Positions 19,625 through 27,622 of a stretch of DNA of 64,000 nt are shown in pieces. Positions within the stretch are counted from its first letter, which is position 1. Each line of letters opens with the position of its first letter. The position numbers and the translations under genes are program-made. This stretch comes from JALQUL01 sp040382935 (GTDB lineage: Bacteria > Pseudomonadota > Gammaproteobacteria > Burkholderiales > Burkholderiaceae_C): contig JBEIEP010000002.1 in NCBI GenBank assembly GCA_040382935.1, positions 113,656-177,655 on the forward strand, read 5' to 3'. The notes under the pieces were generated by a model that saw nothing but the letters and a program-made list of their open reading frames with translations, was not told where the DNA came from and did not search any database.

Positions 19625-20565
19625 GGCACTGTGCGCCCCGTATTGTCGGCCGATGCGGGGTTTAGTTTTCCGCTCAAACAACTCACCATCAACTCAGTGG
19701 CCTGTACCATGCGCGGCCCGGCCCGCACCAGGATGTCGCCTTGCTCCGGTGAAAATGCGCACACCCGCTGGTTTTTGACGGCGTTCATATTGGCCCAGCC
19801 CGGGCGGCTTGCAAGATTGCCGCTTTCAGAGGTGCCTACCATGATGATGTCCGGGTTGGCGCGAACCACGAATTCGGGGTTGATCTTGGGATAGGGCCCT
19901 AGATTGCCGGGCAGGATGTTGTGCGCGCCCAAACGTTGGATAAGTTCGCCTATGAATGAGGACTCGCTGGCACCGTATGGCCCGGCACTGGCCTCGAAGT
20001 AAACCTTTACGGGTCTTGGACTGCGCGGCGCTGAGGCGATCAACTTGGCGACGTTCTGTTCCAGACCCTGCCAGATCGCTGCAGACTGGTCCACACCCAA
20101 CAAGGTCCCCACCTTGGAAAACGCGAGTTTCATTTCCTTGAGGTTTTTAGGCTCTAGGGCCGCCACCGGAATGCCCAAGGACTCCAATCGGAAGGCCGCT
20201 TTGGCGGAACTGGCCACCAACACCAAATCGGGCTTTAGGGCAACGATGGCCTCGATATTGGGGTCTAGGCCCCCGCCTAGCTGCGGCAGCCTCTTGATGG
20301 AAGTGGGCCAATTGGAGTAACGGTCCACCCCCACCAGTTGCTGGCAGCGCCCCAGGGTACACACCGATTCGGTGAGCGAGGGCAGCAGGCTCACAATGCG
20401 TTGTGGAGCGCCGTGCAAGGTGATTTGAATGCCTCGGTCGTCAACGATGGCGTAAGGCGTGGCATGCACGTTGGTAACGGTTGTCAGACCGGCTGCAAAA
20501 AGAAGGGTGGCCGCGGCGACAAGACGCGGCCAAACGTTCTGGACTCTGTTGCGCAACGCAGGCAT
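19621..20565 (-). CDS. btuF: Periplasmic cobalamin-binding protein
   Basis: A 314-aa class III (TroA-fold) binding protein. An N-terminal signal peptide ends near VTNVHA (about residue 36) without a lipobox, so it should be a free periplasmic protein. RIVSLLPSLTESVCTLG, GGGLDPNIEAIVALKPDLVLV and the long linking helix between two lobes are typical of BtuF. The C-terminal lobe has PEFVVRANPDIIMVG and GDILVRAGPRMV. The gene lies nine bases after btuB and overlaps btuC by four bases, so btuB, btuF, btuC and btuD are one operon. Confidence 0.9.
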   Translation of the reverse strand: MPALRNRVQNVWPRLVAAATLLFAAGLTTVTNVHATPYAIVDDRGIQITLHGAPQRIVSLLPSLTESVCTLGRCQQLVGVDRYSNWPTSIKRLPQLGGGLDPNIEAIVALKPDLVLVASSAKAAFRLESLGIPVAALEPKNLKEMKLAFSKVGTLLGVDQSAAIWQGLEQNVAKLIASAPRSPRPVKVYFEASAGPYGASESSFIGELIQRLGAHNILPGNLGPYPKINPEFVVRANPDIIMVGTSESGNLASRPGWANMNAVKNQRVCAFSPEQGDILVRAGPRMVQATELMVSCLSGKLNPASADNTGRTVP

Positions 20566-20574
20566 TCAAACGCC

Positions 20575-22395
20575 TTACTGCGGCTGGTAACGCAGCGTGA
20601 CAAACACGCTACGACCGGCTTGGTTATAGCCCTTGGCCAATTCGTAGGTTTTGTTGGTTAGGTTGATCACTTTTGCCGACAAAACCCACTCACGATTCAA
20701 TTGGCGGTTAGCGAAAACATCCAATGTCGCAAAACCACTCAACGCGGTTGTGTTCTTGGCGTCATCGTAGCGCTTGGACATCAGCAAAAGGTCACCCCCA
20801 ACTGTCCAATCGTTCAGCGCCGTATCGACGCCAAAGCTCATTTGCTGGGGTGCACGTCGCGGCAGGTCATAGTGGGTCTCAAGATTGCGCGCGTCCAACA
20901 CATCCAATGACGAACGAAGGCGGGTGTTACCGAACTCGCTGGAATAGGCCAGGGTCCATCCTTTTATTTGTGCCTTGCTAGCGTTGAACGGTATGTAATT
21001 GGCATCAAAGGCGATCAAGTCGCGGATACGACTTTCGTACCGTGTTAGCTTTAGCTCGTGGGGGCCATGGGTGTAGGTGGCACCTAACTCGCCGGTACGA
21101 CCTTTTTCAGCTTTTAAACTGGGATTGCTGTAGTCGGGGTAATAAAGATCATTAAAAGAAGGTGCTTTAAATGAGGTGCCGGCTGATGTACTAACTCGCC
21201 ATTGGGGGTTGAAACGATAGCTGTAACCAGCAAACCCGGTGGTGGCACTGCCAAACTGCGAGTTATTGTCGCGCCTTAAGTTCAGTTGCCAGCTATGTCC
21301 TTGTTGATTGCCCGTTAATCCGATAAACCCGGCCCTAAGCTTGCGGGTACGGGGGTCGTAATCGGTAGTGGTCAGACCTTCCCTTTGTTGCTCCAACCCG
21401 GCCAAAAGGGCACCCAATGGGGTTTTTACCTCGTTGCTCCATGAAAGCAGTGTATTGCGAGTGTCGTAACCGTAGGCCGTATTGCCATTTTGCAAAACCA
21501 GTTTATCGTCGACTTGGCCAACTTTAAACCGGGCCACCCATTCGGGCGTGATCTGACCTTTCAGTCCTAGGGACAGCGTTTGGTTTTTCAGATCAGTGCT
21601 GGGGTTTGTGCTTGCTGCCCCAGCGTCATAGTGACCCAAACCGTTGGCGGCCCAAAGGCCTGCGTCAACGGCCCAACCCGGCGCGGCGTCAAGTTCAAAG
21701 TTGAGGTAACCCGTGGTTTGGCGATAAGCATCTCTATCGGGGTTGAAGGTGTAGGAGCCTGCCTTTTCGTTGGATGCTGAGAACCCATTTTCTGATCGGT
21801 GACTGGCCCCCACCGCATAGCGCAGAACGCCACTGGTGCCAGACAATCCCGCCCCAACGGCTCGGTGTGAATCACTACCCAGGGTCAGGCTAGCGCTTGG
21901 CTTGTAGTTCTTTCCCCCCTTTTTGGTGAATATCTGCACGACACCGCCGACTGCGTCGCTTCCATAGAGTGAAGAGGCGGGGCCTTTGAGCACTTCAATA
22001 CGTTCGATGCTTTCAAGCGCGATATTGTCAAAGCTGGGGTTTCCTGTACTTGCTGAACCCAAGCGGAGTCCGTCTATCAATAGCAAGACATGGCCTGCCT
22101 TAGAGCCGCGTATATACACCGAGGTCGTATTGCCAGGGCCACCATTGGCCGACATCTGCACACCGGCAAGGCGTGTCAGAACTTCGCTCAAAGTGCGGCC
22201 ACTTTGCTTCTGCAGTTCTTCGGTATCGATCACGGTAACGTCGCTGATAACGGCATCGCTACGTGTCTCAAGCCGGGTGGCAGTTACCACCACCTCTGGC
22301 AGGGTCACGGGTTGTTGTTGTGCCAGTGCCGGAAAAGCACAGGCGAGTGCAAACGCAAGCAAGCCAACGCGTGGCGCATAGGGATAGGATTTCAT
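20575..22395 (-). CDS. btuB: TonB-dependent vitamin B12 outer-membrane receptor
   Basis: A 606-aa outer-membrane receptor. The signal peptide ends near PALA (residue 25), followed by the TonB box region LPEVVVTATR. The plug domain (about 45-160) shows LSEVLTRLAGVQM, TTSVYIRGSKAGHVLLLIDGLR-type (core IRGSKAGHVLLLIDG) and IERIEVLKGPASSLYGSDAVGGV. The rest is a 22-strand barrel of aromatic-rich alternating segments. The start MKSYPYAPRV gives a proper signal sequence; a further upstream start would run into the riboswitch. B12 specificity is inferred from the riboswitch and the btuFCD genes behind it. Confidence 0.92.
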   Translation of the reverse strand: MKSYPYAPRVGLLAFALACAFPALAQQQPVTLPEVVVTATRLETRSDAVISDVTVIDTEELQKQSGRTLSEVLTRLAGVQMSANGGPGNTTSVYIRGSKAGHVLLLIDGLRLGSASTGNPSFDNIALESIERIEVLKGPASSLYGSDAVGGVVQIFTKKGGKNYKPSASLTLGSDSHRAVGAGLSGTSGVLRYAVGASHRSENGFSASNEKAGSYTFNPDRDAYRQTTGYLNFELDAAPGWAVDAGLWAANGLGHYDAGAASTNPSTDLKNQTLSLGLKGQITPEWVARFKVGQVDDKLVLQNGNTAYGYDTRNTLLSWSNEVKTPLGALLAGLEQQREGLTTTDYDPRTRKLRAGFIGLTGNQQGHSWQLNLRRDNNSQFGSATTGFAGYSYRFNPQWRVSTSAGTSFKAPSFNDLYYPDYSNPSLKAEKGRTGELGATYTHGPHELKLTRYESRIRDLIAFDANYIPFNASKAQIKGWTLAYSSEFGNTRLRSSLDVLDARNLETHYDLPRRAPQQMSFGVDTALNDWTVGGDLLLMSKRYDDAKNTTALSGFATLDVFANRQLNREWVLSAKVINLTNKTYELAKGYNQAGRSVFVTLRYQPQ

Positions 22396-22469
22396 AATGG
22401 ATGGAGTCACGAAATAGACCATAACCGTCGTCCCCGACAGTTGTTGGCGAACCGGGCGCGCAATAAAGC

Positions 22470-22680
22470 GCACCCACTGTGTTGGCCGGTATCCGGGCTG
22501 GTGGAGCAATCCGTATCGCCTTCCCAAACGCGTGAGCATTCAGTGGCTTGATACGAACGGAAAAAATCCGTCCACTTACCGTTGCGGGGGCAGCGCAGGT
22601 TAGATTGGCCTTGATGGCCCACCCTCCTGCTTCCCGTTGAACTGTTCAGCCTGAACGGCTAAACGAGCACCAACGGAAGG
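22470..22680 (-). promoter_or_regulatory. Cobalamin (adenosylcobalamin) riboswitch
   Basis: Read on minus, the leader of btuB has the conserved B12-box landmarks in order: GGTGCTCG near the 5' end, a GGGAAGCAGG segment, CGCTGCCCCCGCAACGG, AAGCCACTG, TTTGGGAAGGC and a 3' CCCGGATACCGGCC arm. These match the core of cobalamin riboswitches. The aptamer ends about 75 bases before the btuB ATG, so B12 would shut off expression of the whole uptake operon by terminator formation or by hiding the ribosome-binding site. Limits are approximate. Confidence 0.9.
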
Positions 22681-22774
22681 ATTTTATCGCCGTTTACCGT
22701 AATGCTTTTACAATTGGCGACATAGATTGTTGTGGGCGAAGCACCCAACACCCGATTAAACCGTGACCGATTCC

Positions 22775-23008
22775 ATGCAAACACCAGTGCTTGACCAAAT
22801 TGCCGACCGGGTAGACCGCTTGCTGCTTCGACACGAAGAGTTGGCGCGCACCAATGCGTTGCTGCGTTCTGAAGTTGCGCAGCTCACCCAAGAGCGTGAC
22901 TCTTTGTTGTCCAGATTGAGTGCGGCGCGCTCGCGCATTGAAGCCCTGTTGGCCCGTCTCAATGACAAACCTACCCTAGGCGAGCCAGATAAGGGAGCCC
23001 AACCATGA
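22775..23008 (+). CDS. ZapB-like small coiled-coil cell-division protein
   Basis: A 77-aa protein (81 aa if the ATG at 22763 is used) that is almost wholly a heptad-repeat coiled coil (DQIADRVDRLLLRHEEL, LLRSEVAQLTQERDSLLSRL). It belongs to the TIGR02449-like family of proteins found just upstream of zapA in gammaproteobacteria and betaproteobacteria. By position and form it probably acts with ZapA at the division ring. Its stop overlaps the zapA ATG by four bases, so the two are translationally coupled. Confidence 0.75.
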   Translation: MQTPVLDQIADRVDRLLLRHEELARTNALLRSEVAQLTQERDSLLSRLSAARSRIEALLARLNDKPTLGEPDKGAQP

Positions 23009-23349
23009 AGTCGCTTGAAGTCCAAATAATGGGGCAAAGCTATTTGCTGAACATGGCCGAGCCCAGCCATGCCACGATGGTGACGGCCGCCGCACGGGTT
23101 GACCAAGCCATGTGCCGTATCCGGGACGCGGGCAAGACCAAGGCCAAAGACCGCATTGCGGTGTTAGCTGCCTTGAATCTGGCCTTTGAAATGCAGAGCA
23201 TGGTAGAACGCGGGCACCAGGCCGTTGCTACTGGTACGCCGCGCGAAGCCGAAACGACGGCTACTTATGGGCTGGCGCCATCGGATCAGGCTGAACAATT
23301 GCTCAACAAATTGAACGCCGCGCTAGGCAACGACGGTCAGCTTATTTAG
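23005..23349 (+). CDS. zapA: Cell division protein ZapA
   Basis: A 114-aa protein of the ZapA family, which cross-links FtsZ filaments at midcell. The N-terminal globular part begins MKSLEVQIMGQSYLLNM and has the conserved ARVDQAMCRIRD, and RIAVLAALNLAFEM marks the start of the C-terminal coiled coil used for tetramer formation. It overlaps the upstream coiled-coil gene and is followed by 6S RNA, the standard zapA-ssrS arrangement of proteobacteria. Confidence 0.93.
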   Translation: MKSLEVQIMGQSYLLNMAEPSHATMVTAAARVDQAMCRIRDAGKTKAKDRIAVLAALNLAFEMQSMVERGHQAVATGTPREAETTATYGLAPSDQAEQLLNKLNAALGNDGQLI

Positions 23350-23365
23350 TCCGCCGCCTAGGGCC

Positions 23366-23371
23366 TACAAT
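23366..23371 (+). promoter_or_regulatory. -10 element of the 6S RNA promoter
   Basis: TACAAT lies directly upstream of the 6S RNA 5' end, close to the sigma-70 consensus TATAAT and at the correct distance (first paired base of the RNA about 4 bases later, start probably at 23375-23378). No convincing -35 box was seen. Confidence 0.5.
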
Positions 23372-23374
23372 CAA

Positions 23375-23552
23375 GGTGTCCGTGGCACCCTTGGTCCATT
23401 GCATTCCTTGAACCAATGCTTAACCGCAAGGGCTTGGAACATTGTCCCGATGAGAGCGATCATCTCGCGTTAGGTGAACCCAAATTTTGGACTGACCTCG
23501 CCCACCTGAACCCCGGTTCAGGATGATGGGTCAGGGGCTGCAACGGACACCT
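23375..23552 (+). ncRNA. ssrS: 6S RNA
   Basis: Regulatory RNA that mimics an open promoter and sequesters sigma-70 RNA polymerase in stationary phase. It lies immediately after zapA. The ends pair (GGTGTCCGT at 23375-23383 with ACGGACACC at 23543-23551), closing a stem. Inside, CCTTGAACCAATG and GAACCCCGGTTCAGG resemble the conserved flanks of the betaproteobacterial 6S central bubble. Length about 178 nt is normal. Exact ends are estimated from the terminal stem. Confidence 0.8.
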
Positions 23553-23583
23553 CATTTTTACAAACCATCCCTTGGAGAACGCG

Positions 23584-24396
23584 GTGATTGATATCCCATT
23601 GGGACTAATGCTCGCGGTATTGGGTGTTTGCACCGGCTTTCTGGCAGGTTTGCTAGGGATAGGTGGGGGCATGATCATGGTGCCTTTTCTAACCTATTTG
23701 CTCACGCGTCAAGGTGTTGAGGCTGACTTGGCGGTGAAAATGGCCATCGCTACGTCTATGGCCACCATTGTGTTTACCTCTATCTCTAGTGTGCGCGCCC
23801 ACCACAAGCGTGGCGCGGTGCGATGGGACCTTGTGCGGTCATTAACGCCGGGTATTTTGATGGGCGCCCTGGTGGCCAGTTTGGGCGTTTTTGCCCTGCT
23901 TAAGGGTGCTTGGTTGGCGCTGTTTTTTGCGCTGTTTGTGGGGTTTTCTGCCACCCAAATGATGTTGGACAGAAAACCCGCGCCGTCGCGCCAAATGCCG
24001 GGCACCGCTGGCAGCGTGTTGGCTGGCGGGGTGATTGGGTTTTTGTCGGGATTGGTGGGCGCAGGCGGGGGGTTTGTGAGCGTGCCGCTAATGGTGTGGT
24101 GCAACGTGGCCGTGCACTCTGCGGTGGCCACCAGCGCCGCGCTGGGGTTTCCTATTGCGCTGACCAATGCACTGGGGTATGTGGTGGCAGGGCAGAACCT
24201 GACCCATTTGCCGGCAGGGTCAGTGGGCTATATTTATATACCTGCACTGGTGGTGATATCAGTGACCAGCGTGTTCATGGCACCACTGGGTGTGAAGGCC
24301 GCCCACGCCTTGCCCGTGGCCAAGCTTAAAAAAGTATTTGCCAGCGTGTTGTACCTGCTGGCAGCCTACATGGTGTACAAGGGTTTGGCGATTTAA
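23584..24396 (+). CDS. TauE/SafE-family anion exporter
   Basis: A 270-aa inner-membrane protein with about eight helices and the two TauE/SafE repeats. The first starts LGLMLAVLGVCTGFLAGLLGIGGGMIMVPFL-type (core FLAGLLGIGGGMIMVP) and the second has GFLSGLVGAGGGFVSVPLM; the glycine-rich LxGxGGG loops are the family hallmark. Relatives export sulfite, sulfoacetate or other sulfonates; the substrate here is not indicated by neighbours. The GTG at 23584 is chosen because GGAG lies seven bases before it; a TTG four codons upstream is less likely. Confidence 0.88.
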   Translation: MIDIPLGLMLAVLGVCTGFLAGLLGIGGGMIMVPFLTYLLTRQGVEADLAVKMAIATSMATIVFTSISSVRAHHKRGAVRWDLVRSLTPGILMGALVASLGVFALLKGAWLALFFALFVGFSATQMMLDRKPAPSRQMPGTAGSVLAGGVIGFLSGLVGAGGGFVSVPLMVWCNVAVHSAVATSAALGFPIALTNALGYVVAGQNLTHLPAGSVGYIYIPALVVISVTSVFMAPLGVKAAHALPVAKLKKVFASVLYLLAAYMVYKGLAI

Positions 24397-24403
24397 GCCC
24401 GCT

Positions 24404-24793
24404 TCACTGCATGGAGTGCAGGCCAATCATATTGCCTTCGGTGTCGATCACCAGTGCCATAAAGCCGTGTTCGCCAATGCTTACTTTCTCTTTGAACACA
24501 CTGCCACCTGCGGCGGTGGCGCGGCCCGCTTCAACTGCGCAGTCTTCACAAGAAAAATACACCAAAACACTATTGCCGCCCGGAGAAAAGCCCGGCATTT
24601 TGACCAATGCGCCCGCCGCGCCATAGCTCTCCATAGACGAGGGGAATGCCGCCATATCCATTTGTTCAAAGGCGTCGGGGTCTGGGTTGGTCATGGGGGT
24701 GAGCGCCCCACCAAAAACCGCCTCATAAAACGCACAGGCTCGCGCCATGTCGTCGACGTAAATTTCAAACCAACCGATGGGATTGCCGACCAT
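24404..24793 (-). CDS. VOC-family (glyoxalase/bleomycin-resistance fold) protein
   Basis: A 129-aa single-module protein of the vicinal-oxygen-chelate superfamily. The first beta-alpha-beta unit is IGWFEIYVDDMARACAFYEAVFG, and the second half contains VYFSCEDCAVEAGRATAAGGSVF and ends ALVIDTEGNMIGLHSM, where a Glu/His metal position is often found. Many relatives are lactoylglutathione-lyase-like, but activity cannot be assigned. It is the last gene of the minus-strand series that begins with nth and lies 70 bases after the GNAT gene. Confidence 0.82.
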   Translation of the reverse strand: MVGNPIGWFEIYVDDMARACAFYEAVFGGALTPMTNPDPDAFEQMDMAAFPSSMESYGAAGALVKMPGFSPGGNSVLVYFSCEDCAVEAGRATAAGGSVFKEKVSIGEHGFMALVIDTEGNMIGLHSMQ

Positions 24794-24863
24794 GATGGGA
24801 TCTCCTTGAGCTTATCGAGTGAAAGAAAAAACGCAGTGTATAGAGTAGTTGGGCGCCTTACAA

Positions 24864-25322
24864 CTACAAGATGTTCTTCACCATATACACGCTAAACGGG
24901 TCCAAGGTGTAATCGGCAAACGGTGGGCATTCGACAAAACCATTGGCGATATACAAGGCGTGCGCGGCACCAAAGGTATCGGCGGGGCCTGTTTCTAAGA
25001 GCAGGCGATGGTAGTTGCGCTGGCGGGCCTCGGCCATAATTTGTTCCAGTACCTTGCGCCCAACGCCTTGCCCCAGATAGGCCTTGGCGGTTCGCATGGA
25101 TTTGATTTCACCTTCAGACTCGTTCAAGGCATTCAGCGCACCGCAACCGGCCAAATCTGTGCCCTCCCAGGCGCACCAAAAGGTAATGTTGGGCTGCCGC
25201 AAGGCCTCAAGGTCCAAGGCATGCACGCTTTCGGGTGGGGACAGGCGACGCATATCCTCTAGGTGTTCGGTTAACAGGTTTTTGATGGCTGTGCCACGCA
25301 GGTCGTCGATGCGGATGTCCAT
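24864..25322 (-). CDS. GNAT-family N-acetyltransferase
   Basis: A 152-aa acetyltransferase with the GNAT fold. The acetyl-CoA binding motif A is KAYLGQGVGRKVLEQIMAEA (the R/Q-x-x-G-x-G/A signature is visible as LGQGVGRKV), and motif B follows as LYIANGFVECPPFADY. The protein resembles small bacterial PhnO/YsnE-like acetyltransferases; the acceptor is unknown. The start MDIRIDDLRG is chosen because the domain begins there. It lies 11 bases after the FAD oxidoreductase gene, suggesting a shared transcript with amine metabolism genes. Confidence 0.85.
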   Translation of the reverse strand: MDIRIDDLRGTAIKNLLTEHLEDMRRLSPPESVHALDLEALRQPNITFWCAWEGTDLAGCGALNALNESEGEIKSMRTAKAYLGQGVGRKVLEQIMAEARQRNYHRLLLETGPADTFGAAHALYIANGFVECPPFADYTLDPFSVYMVKNIL

Positions 25323-25333
25323 GCTTGTTGCGC

Positions 25334-26644
25334 TTAAAAATAGTCTCTGATTTTGCTGTAGGTGGTGGCCAACACCAAGGCTGGGGTACGCAGCCAATCA
25401 CCGCCTGGAAAAGCTGGGTTGCGTAGGCGTGCCAACAGGTCAAAACGCTCCGCTTGCCCCGCAATGGCATCGCTGGCCAACTGCCCGGCCATACCCGCCA
25501 GCGCAACGCCGTGGCCACTAAAGCCTTGGGCGTAATACACGTTGGGCTGCAAGCGCCCAAAGTCTGGCGTGCGGTTCAGGCTAATGTCCACAAACCCACC
25601 CCATACAAAATCCACCTTGGTGTGGGCCAGGCCCGGAAACACGCGGGCCATGCGTTGTTGCATGGATTCTTTTAAGTGCCGTGGCGTTTGGGTGGTGTAA
25701 CTGACCCGCCCGCCAAACAGCAGGCGGTGGTCGGCACTAAACCGAAAGTAGTCGAGCACAAAGTTGTTGTCGCACACAGCAGCCTGGCTGGGAATCATTT
25801 GCTGCACCAGGGCGGGGTCTAGGGGTTCTGTGGCAATGATATAGGTGCCCACCGGCATGATACGGGGCCTAAGCCTGGGTGCCAGTTGGGGGCCATAGGC
25901 GTTTAAGGTGCAGTTGCCTGCCAAAAACACCCATTTCGCCACCACCGCCCCAGTGGGTGTGGTGATTTGAACTTGGGGGCCGTGGGTTAGTGTGAGTGCG
26001 GGAGACTTCTCGTACACCACCGTACCTAAATCTTGCGCCGCCTTGGCCAAGCCCAAGCCATATTGAAGCGGATGCAGGTGGCCCGAGGTGGACTCAAAGG
26101 CCGACGCGTGGTACCGGGGCGACTGGATATGCTCGGCAACGGCGGCACCGGTTTTGAGGGTGGCTTTGAAGCCATAGCGGTGCTCAAGCTCGGCCATTTC
26201 ATCCTGCAAGGCACGGGCCTTGCGCGCTGAATCGGCCACATACAAATACCCGTGGGTGCGGTCGCAATCAATCTGGAACTGTGCGATGCGCTGGTCAACC
26301 AAGGCAATGGCATCCAAAGACAATTGCCAAGCACGCGCTGCGTCTGACTGGCCCAGTTGCTTTTCAAAAGGGGCCATGCCACTGGCGTACCCCACAATGG
26401 TTTGGCCCCCATTGCGCCCAGATGCACCACTGCATACGCGGTTGGCTTCTAGGACCACAACCGACAGCCCGCGTTGGCGCAGTGCAATAGCCGCGCTCAA
26501 TCCGGCAAAGCCTGCGCCCACCACCACCACGTCGGTACGCACTGTGCTCTGCAGCGGTGGGCACAGTGGGGGCCGGGTGGCGCTGGCCTCGTAGTAGCTG
26601 TGTTGGTTGAGCTGGGTGTCAGAGTGGAGCAGCGATGTGGGCAT
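25334..26644 (-). CDS. FAD-dependent amine oxidoreductase, PuuB/DadA-like
   Basis: A 436-aa flavoprotein of the DAO (D-amino-acid oxidase) family. The dinucleotide-binding motif is VVVVGAGFAGLSAAIALRQRG near residues 38-58, followed by VLEANRVCSGASGRNGGQ, the substrate-domain segment LHPLQYGLGLAKAAQ, and the C-terminal GFSGHGVALAGMAGQL that contacts FAD. GASGRNGGQ and the C-terminal pattern are typical of gamma-glutamylputrescine oxidoreductase and related enzymes. Adjacency to agmatinase supports a role in polyamine breakdown, but no gamma-glutamylputrescine synthetase gene is present here, so the substrate is inferred. Confidence 0.85.
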   Translation of the reverse strand: MPTSLLHSDTQLNQHSYYEASATRPPLCPPLQSTVRTDVVVVGAGFAGLSAAIALRQRGLSVVVLEANRVCSGASGRNGGQTIVGYASGMAPFEKQLGQSDAARAWQLSLDAIALVDQRIAQFQIDCDRTHGYLYVADSARKARALQDEMAELEHRYGFKATLKTGAAVAEHIQSPRYHASAFESTSGHLHPLQYGLGLAKAAQDLGTVVYEKSPALTLTHGPQVQITTPTGAVVAKWVFLAGNCTLNAYGPQLAPRLRPRIMPVGTYIIATEPLDPALVQQMIPSQAAVCDNNFVLDYFRFSADHRLLFGGRVSYTTQTPRHLKESMQQRMARVFPGLAHTKVDFVWGGFVDISLNRTPDFGRLQPNVYYAQGFSGHGVALAGMAGQLASDAIAGQAERFDLLARLRNPAFPGGDWLRTPALVLATTYSKIRDYF

Positions 26645-26671
26645 GGTGAGTCGCTAAAGGGGTGGTTACAC

Positions 26672-27601
26672 CTAGGGCTCCACTTTGGCGACCTGTCCGC
26701 ACAAATAGGTCCAGACAAAAGTGGCAGCGGCGTGGGTGGTAAGTTCGGCATGGTCATAGGCAGGGGCCACCTCCACGCAGTCCATGCCCACCAAGTTGAG
26801 CGTTGCAAAGGCTTCTAAAAAAGTGAGCACTTGGCTGCTGGTCATACCGCCCGGCTCGGGTGTGCCGGTGCCGGGGGCAAAGGCCGGGTCCAAGCAGTCG
26901 ATGTCGAGTGTTAGGTAGCAGGGGCGCTGGCCTATGCGTTCTTTTACCGCGGCAATGAGGGGCGCTAGCGCTTGGCCGTCTAAACCTCGCAACTGCCGCG
27001 CCGTCAAGATCTCGCCACCTTCGGTTTTCACGTATTCGCGGGCCTGCCTGACCCCCGATGAGCGAATGCCGATTTGCACCGTGTGTGCCGCACTCACCAA
27101 GCCTTCTTGCAAGGCCTCGTAAGTCCAGGTGCCGTGGCCGCTGGGTTCATCAAAGTGTTGGCTCCAGGTGTCACAGTGGGCATCAAAATGGATAAGCGCC
27201 AGCGCCTCTCCCTTGCCGTAAACCTGCTTGGCCGCGCGCAGCAAGGGCAGGGTGACCGAATGGTCGCCACCCAAAAATACACAGTGATGGTCTTGCATCA
27301 AGGCCTTGGCCTGGCTTTCAATGGCTGCACGTACTGGGCCTAAGCCACTGGCGTTGGGTAGGTGCAAATCAAAGGCGTCGCCCAATTGCCCCAGTGGTGT
27401 GACGTTAAAAAACGGATGTCCCCCATCGCACAGCATCAACGAGGACTGGCGTATGGCGGCAGGGCCAAATCGAGCGCCGGGCCGGTTGGTGACCGCGCCG
27501 TCAAAGGGGATGCCCACCACCGCAAAGCCTTGATCGGTTAGCGGTGGCGCACCCAAAAAACCCGTGCGTTGGTTGGCGTAGGCAAAATGCAGGTCGTTCA
27601 T
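26672..27601 (-). CDS. speB: Agmatinase (ureohydrolase family)
   Basis: A 309-aa binuclear manganese hydrolase that splits agmatine to putrescine and urea; guanidinobutyrase-type relatives cannot be excluded. The metal ligands are visible: His114 in GGDHSVTLP, Asp140, His142 and Asp144 in IHFDAHCDTW, and the aspartates of LTLDIDCLDPAFAPGTG. The C-terminal VGMDCVEVAPAYD is also standard. It is spaced 27 bases from the amine oxidoreductase gene and 21 from the antiporter gene, so it is part of the same minus-strand series. Confidence 0.9.
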   Translation of the reverse strand: MNDLHFAYANQRTGFLGAPPLTDQGFAVVGIPFDGAVTNRPGARFGPAAIRQSSLMLCDGGHPFFNVTPLGQLGDAFDLHLPNASGLGPVRAAIESQAKALMQDHHCVFLGGDHSVTLPLLRAAKQVYGKGEALALIHFDAHCDTWSQHFDEPSGHGTWTYEALQEGLVSAAHTVQIGIRSSGVRQAREYVKTEGGEILTARQLRGLDGQALAPLIAAVKERIGQRPCYLTLDIDCLDPAFAPGTGTPEPGGMTSSQVLTFLEAFATLNLVGMDCVEVAPAYDHAELTTHAAATFVWTYLCGQVAKVEP

Positions 27602-27622
27602 GTTTTGCTCGATAGGATTAGC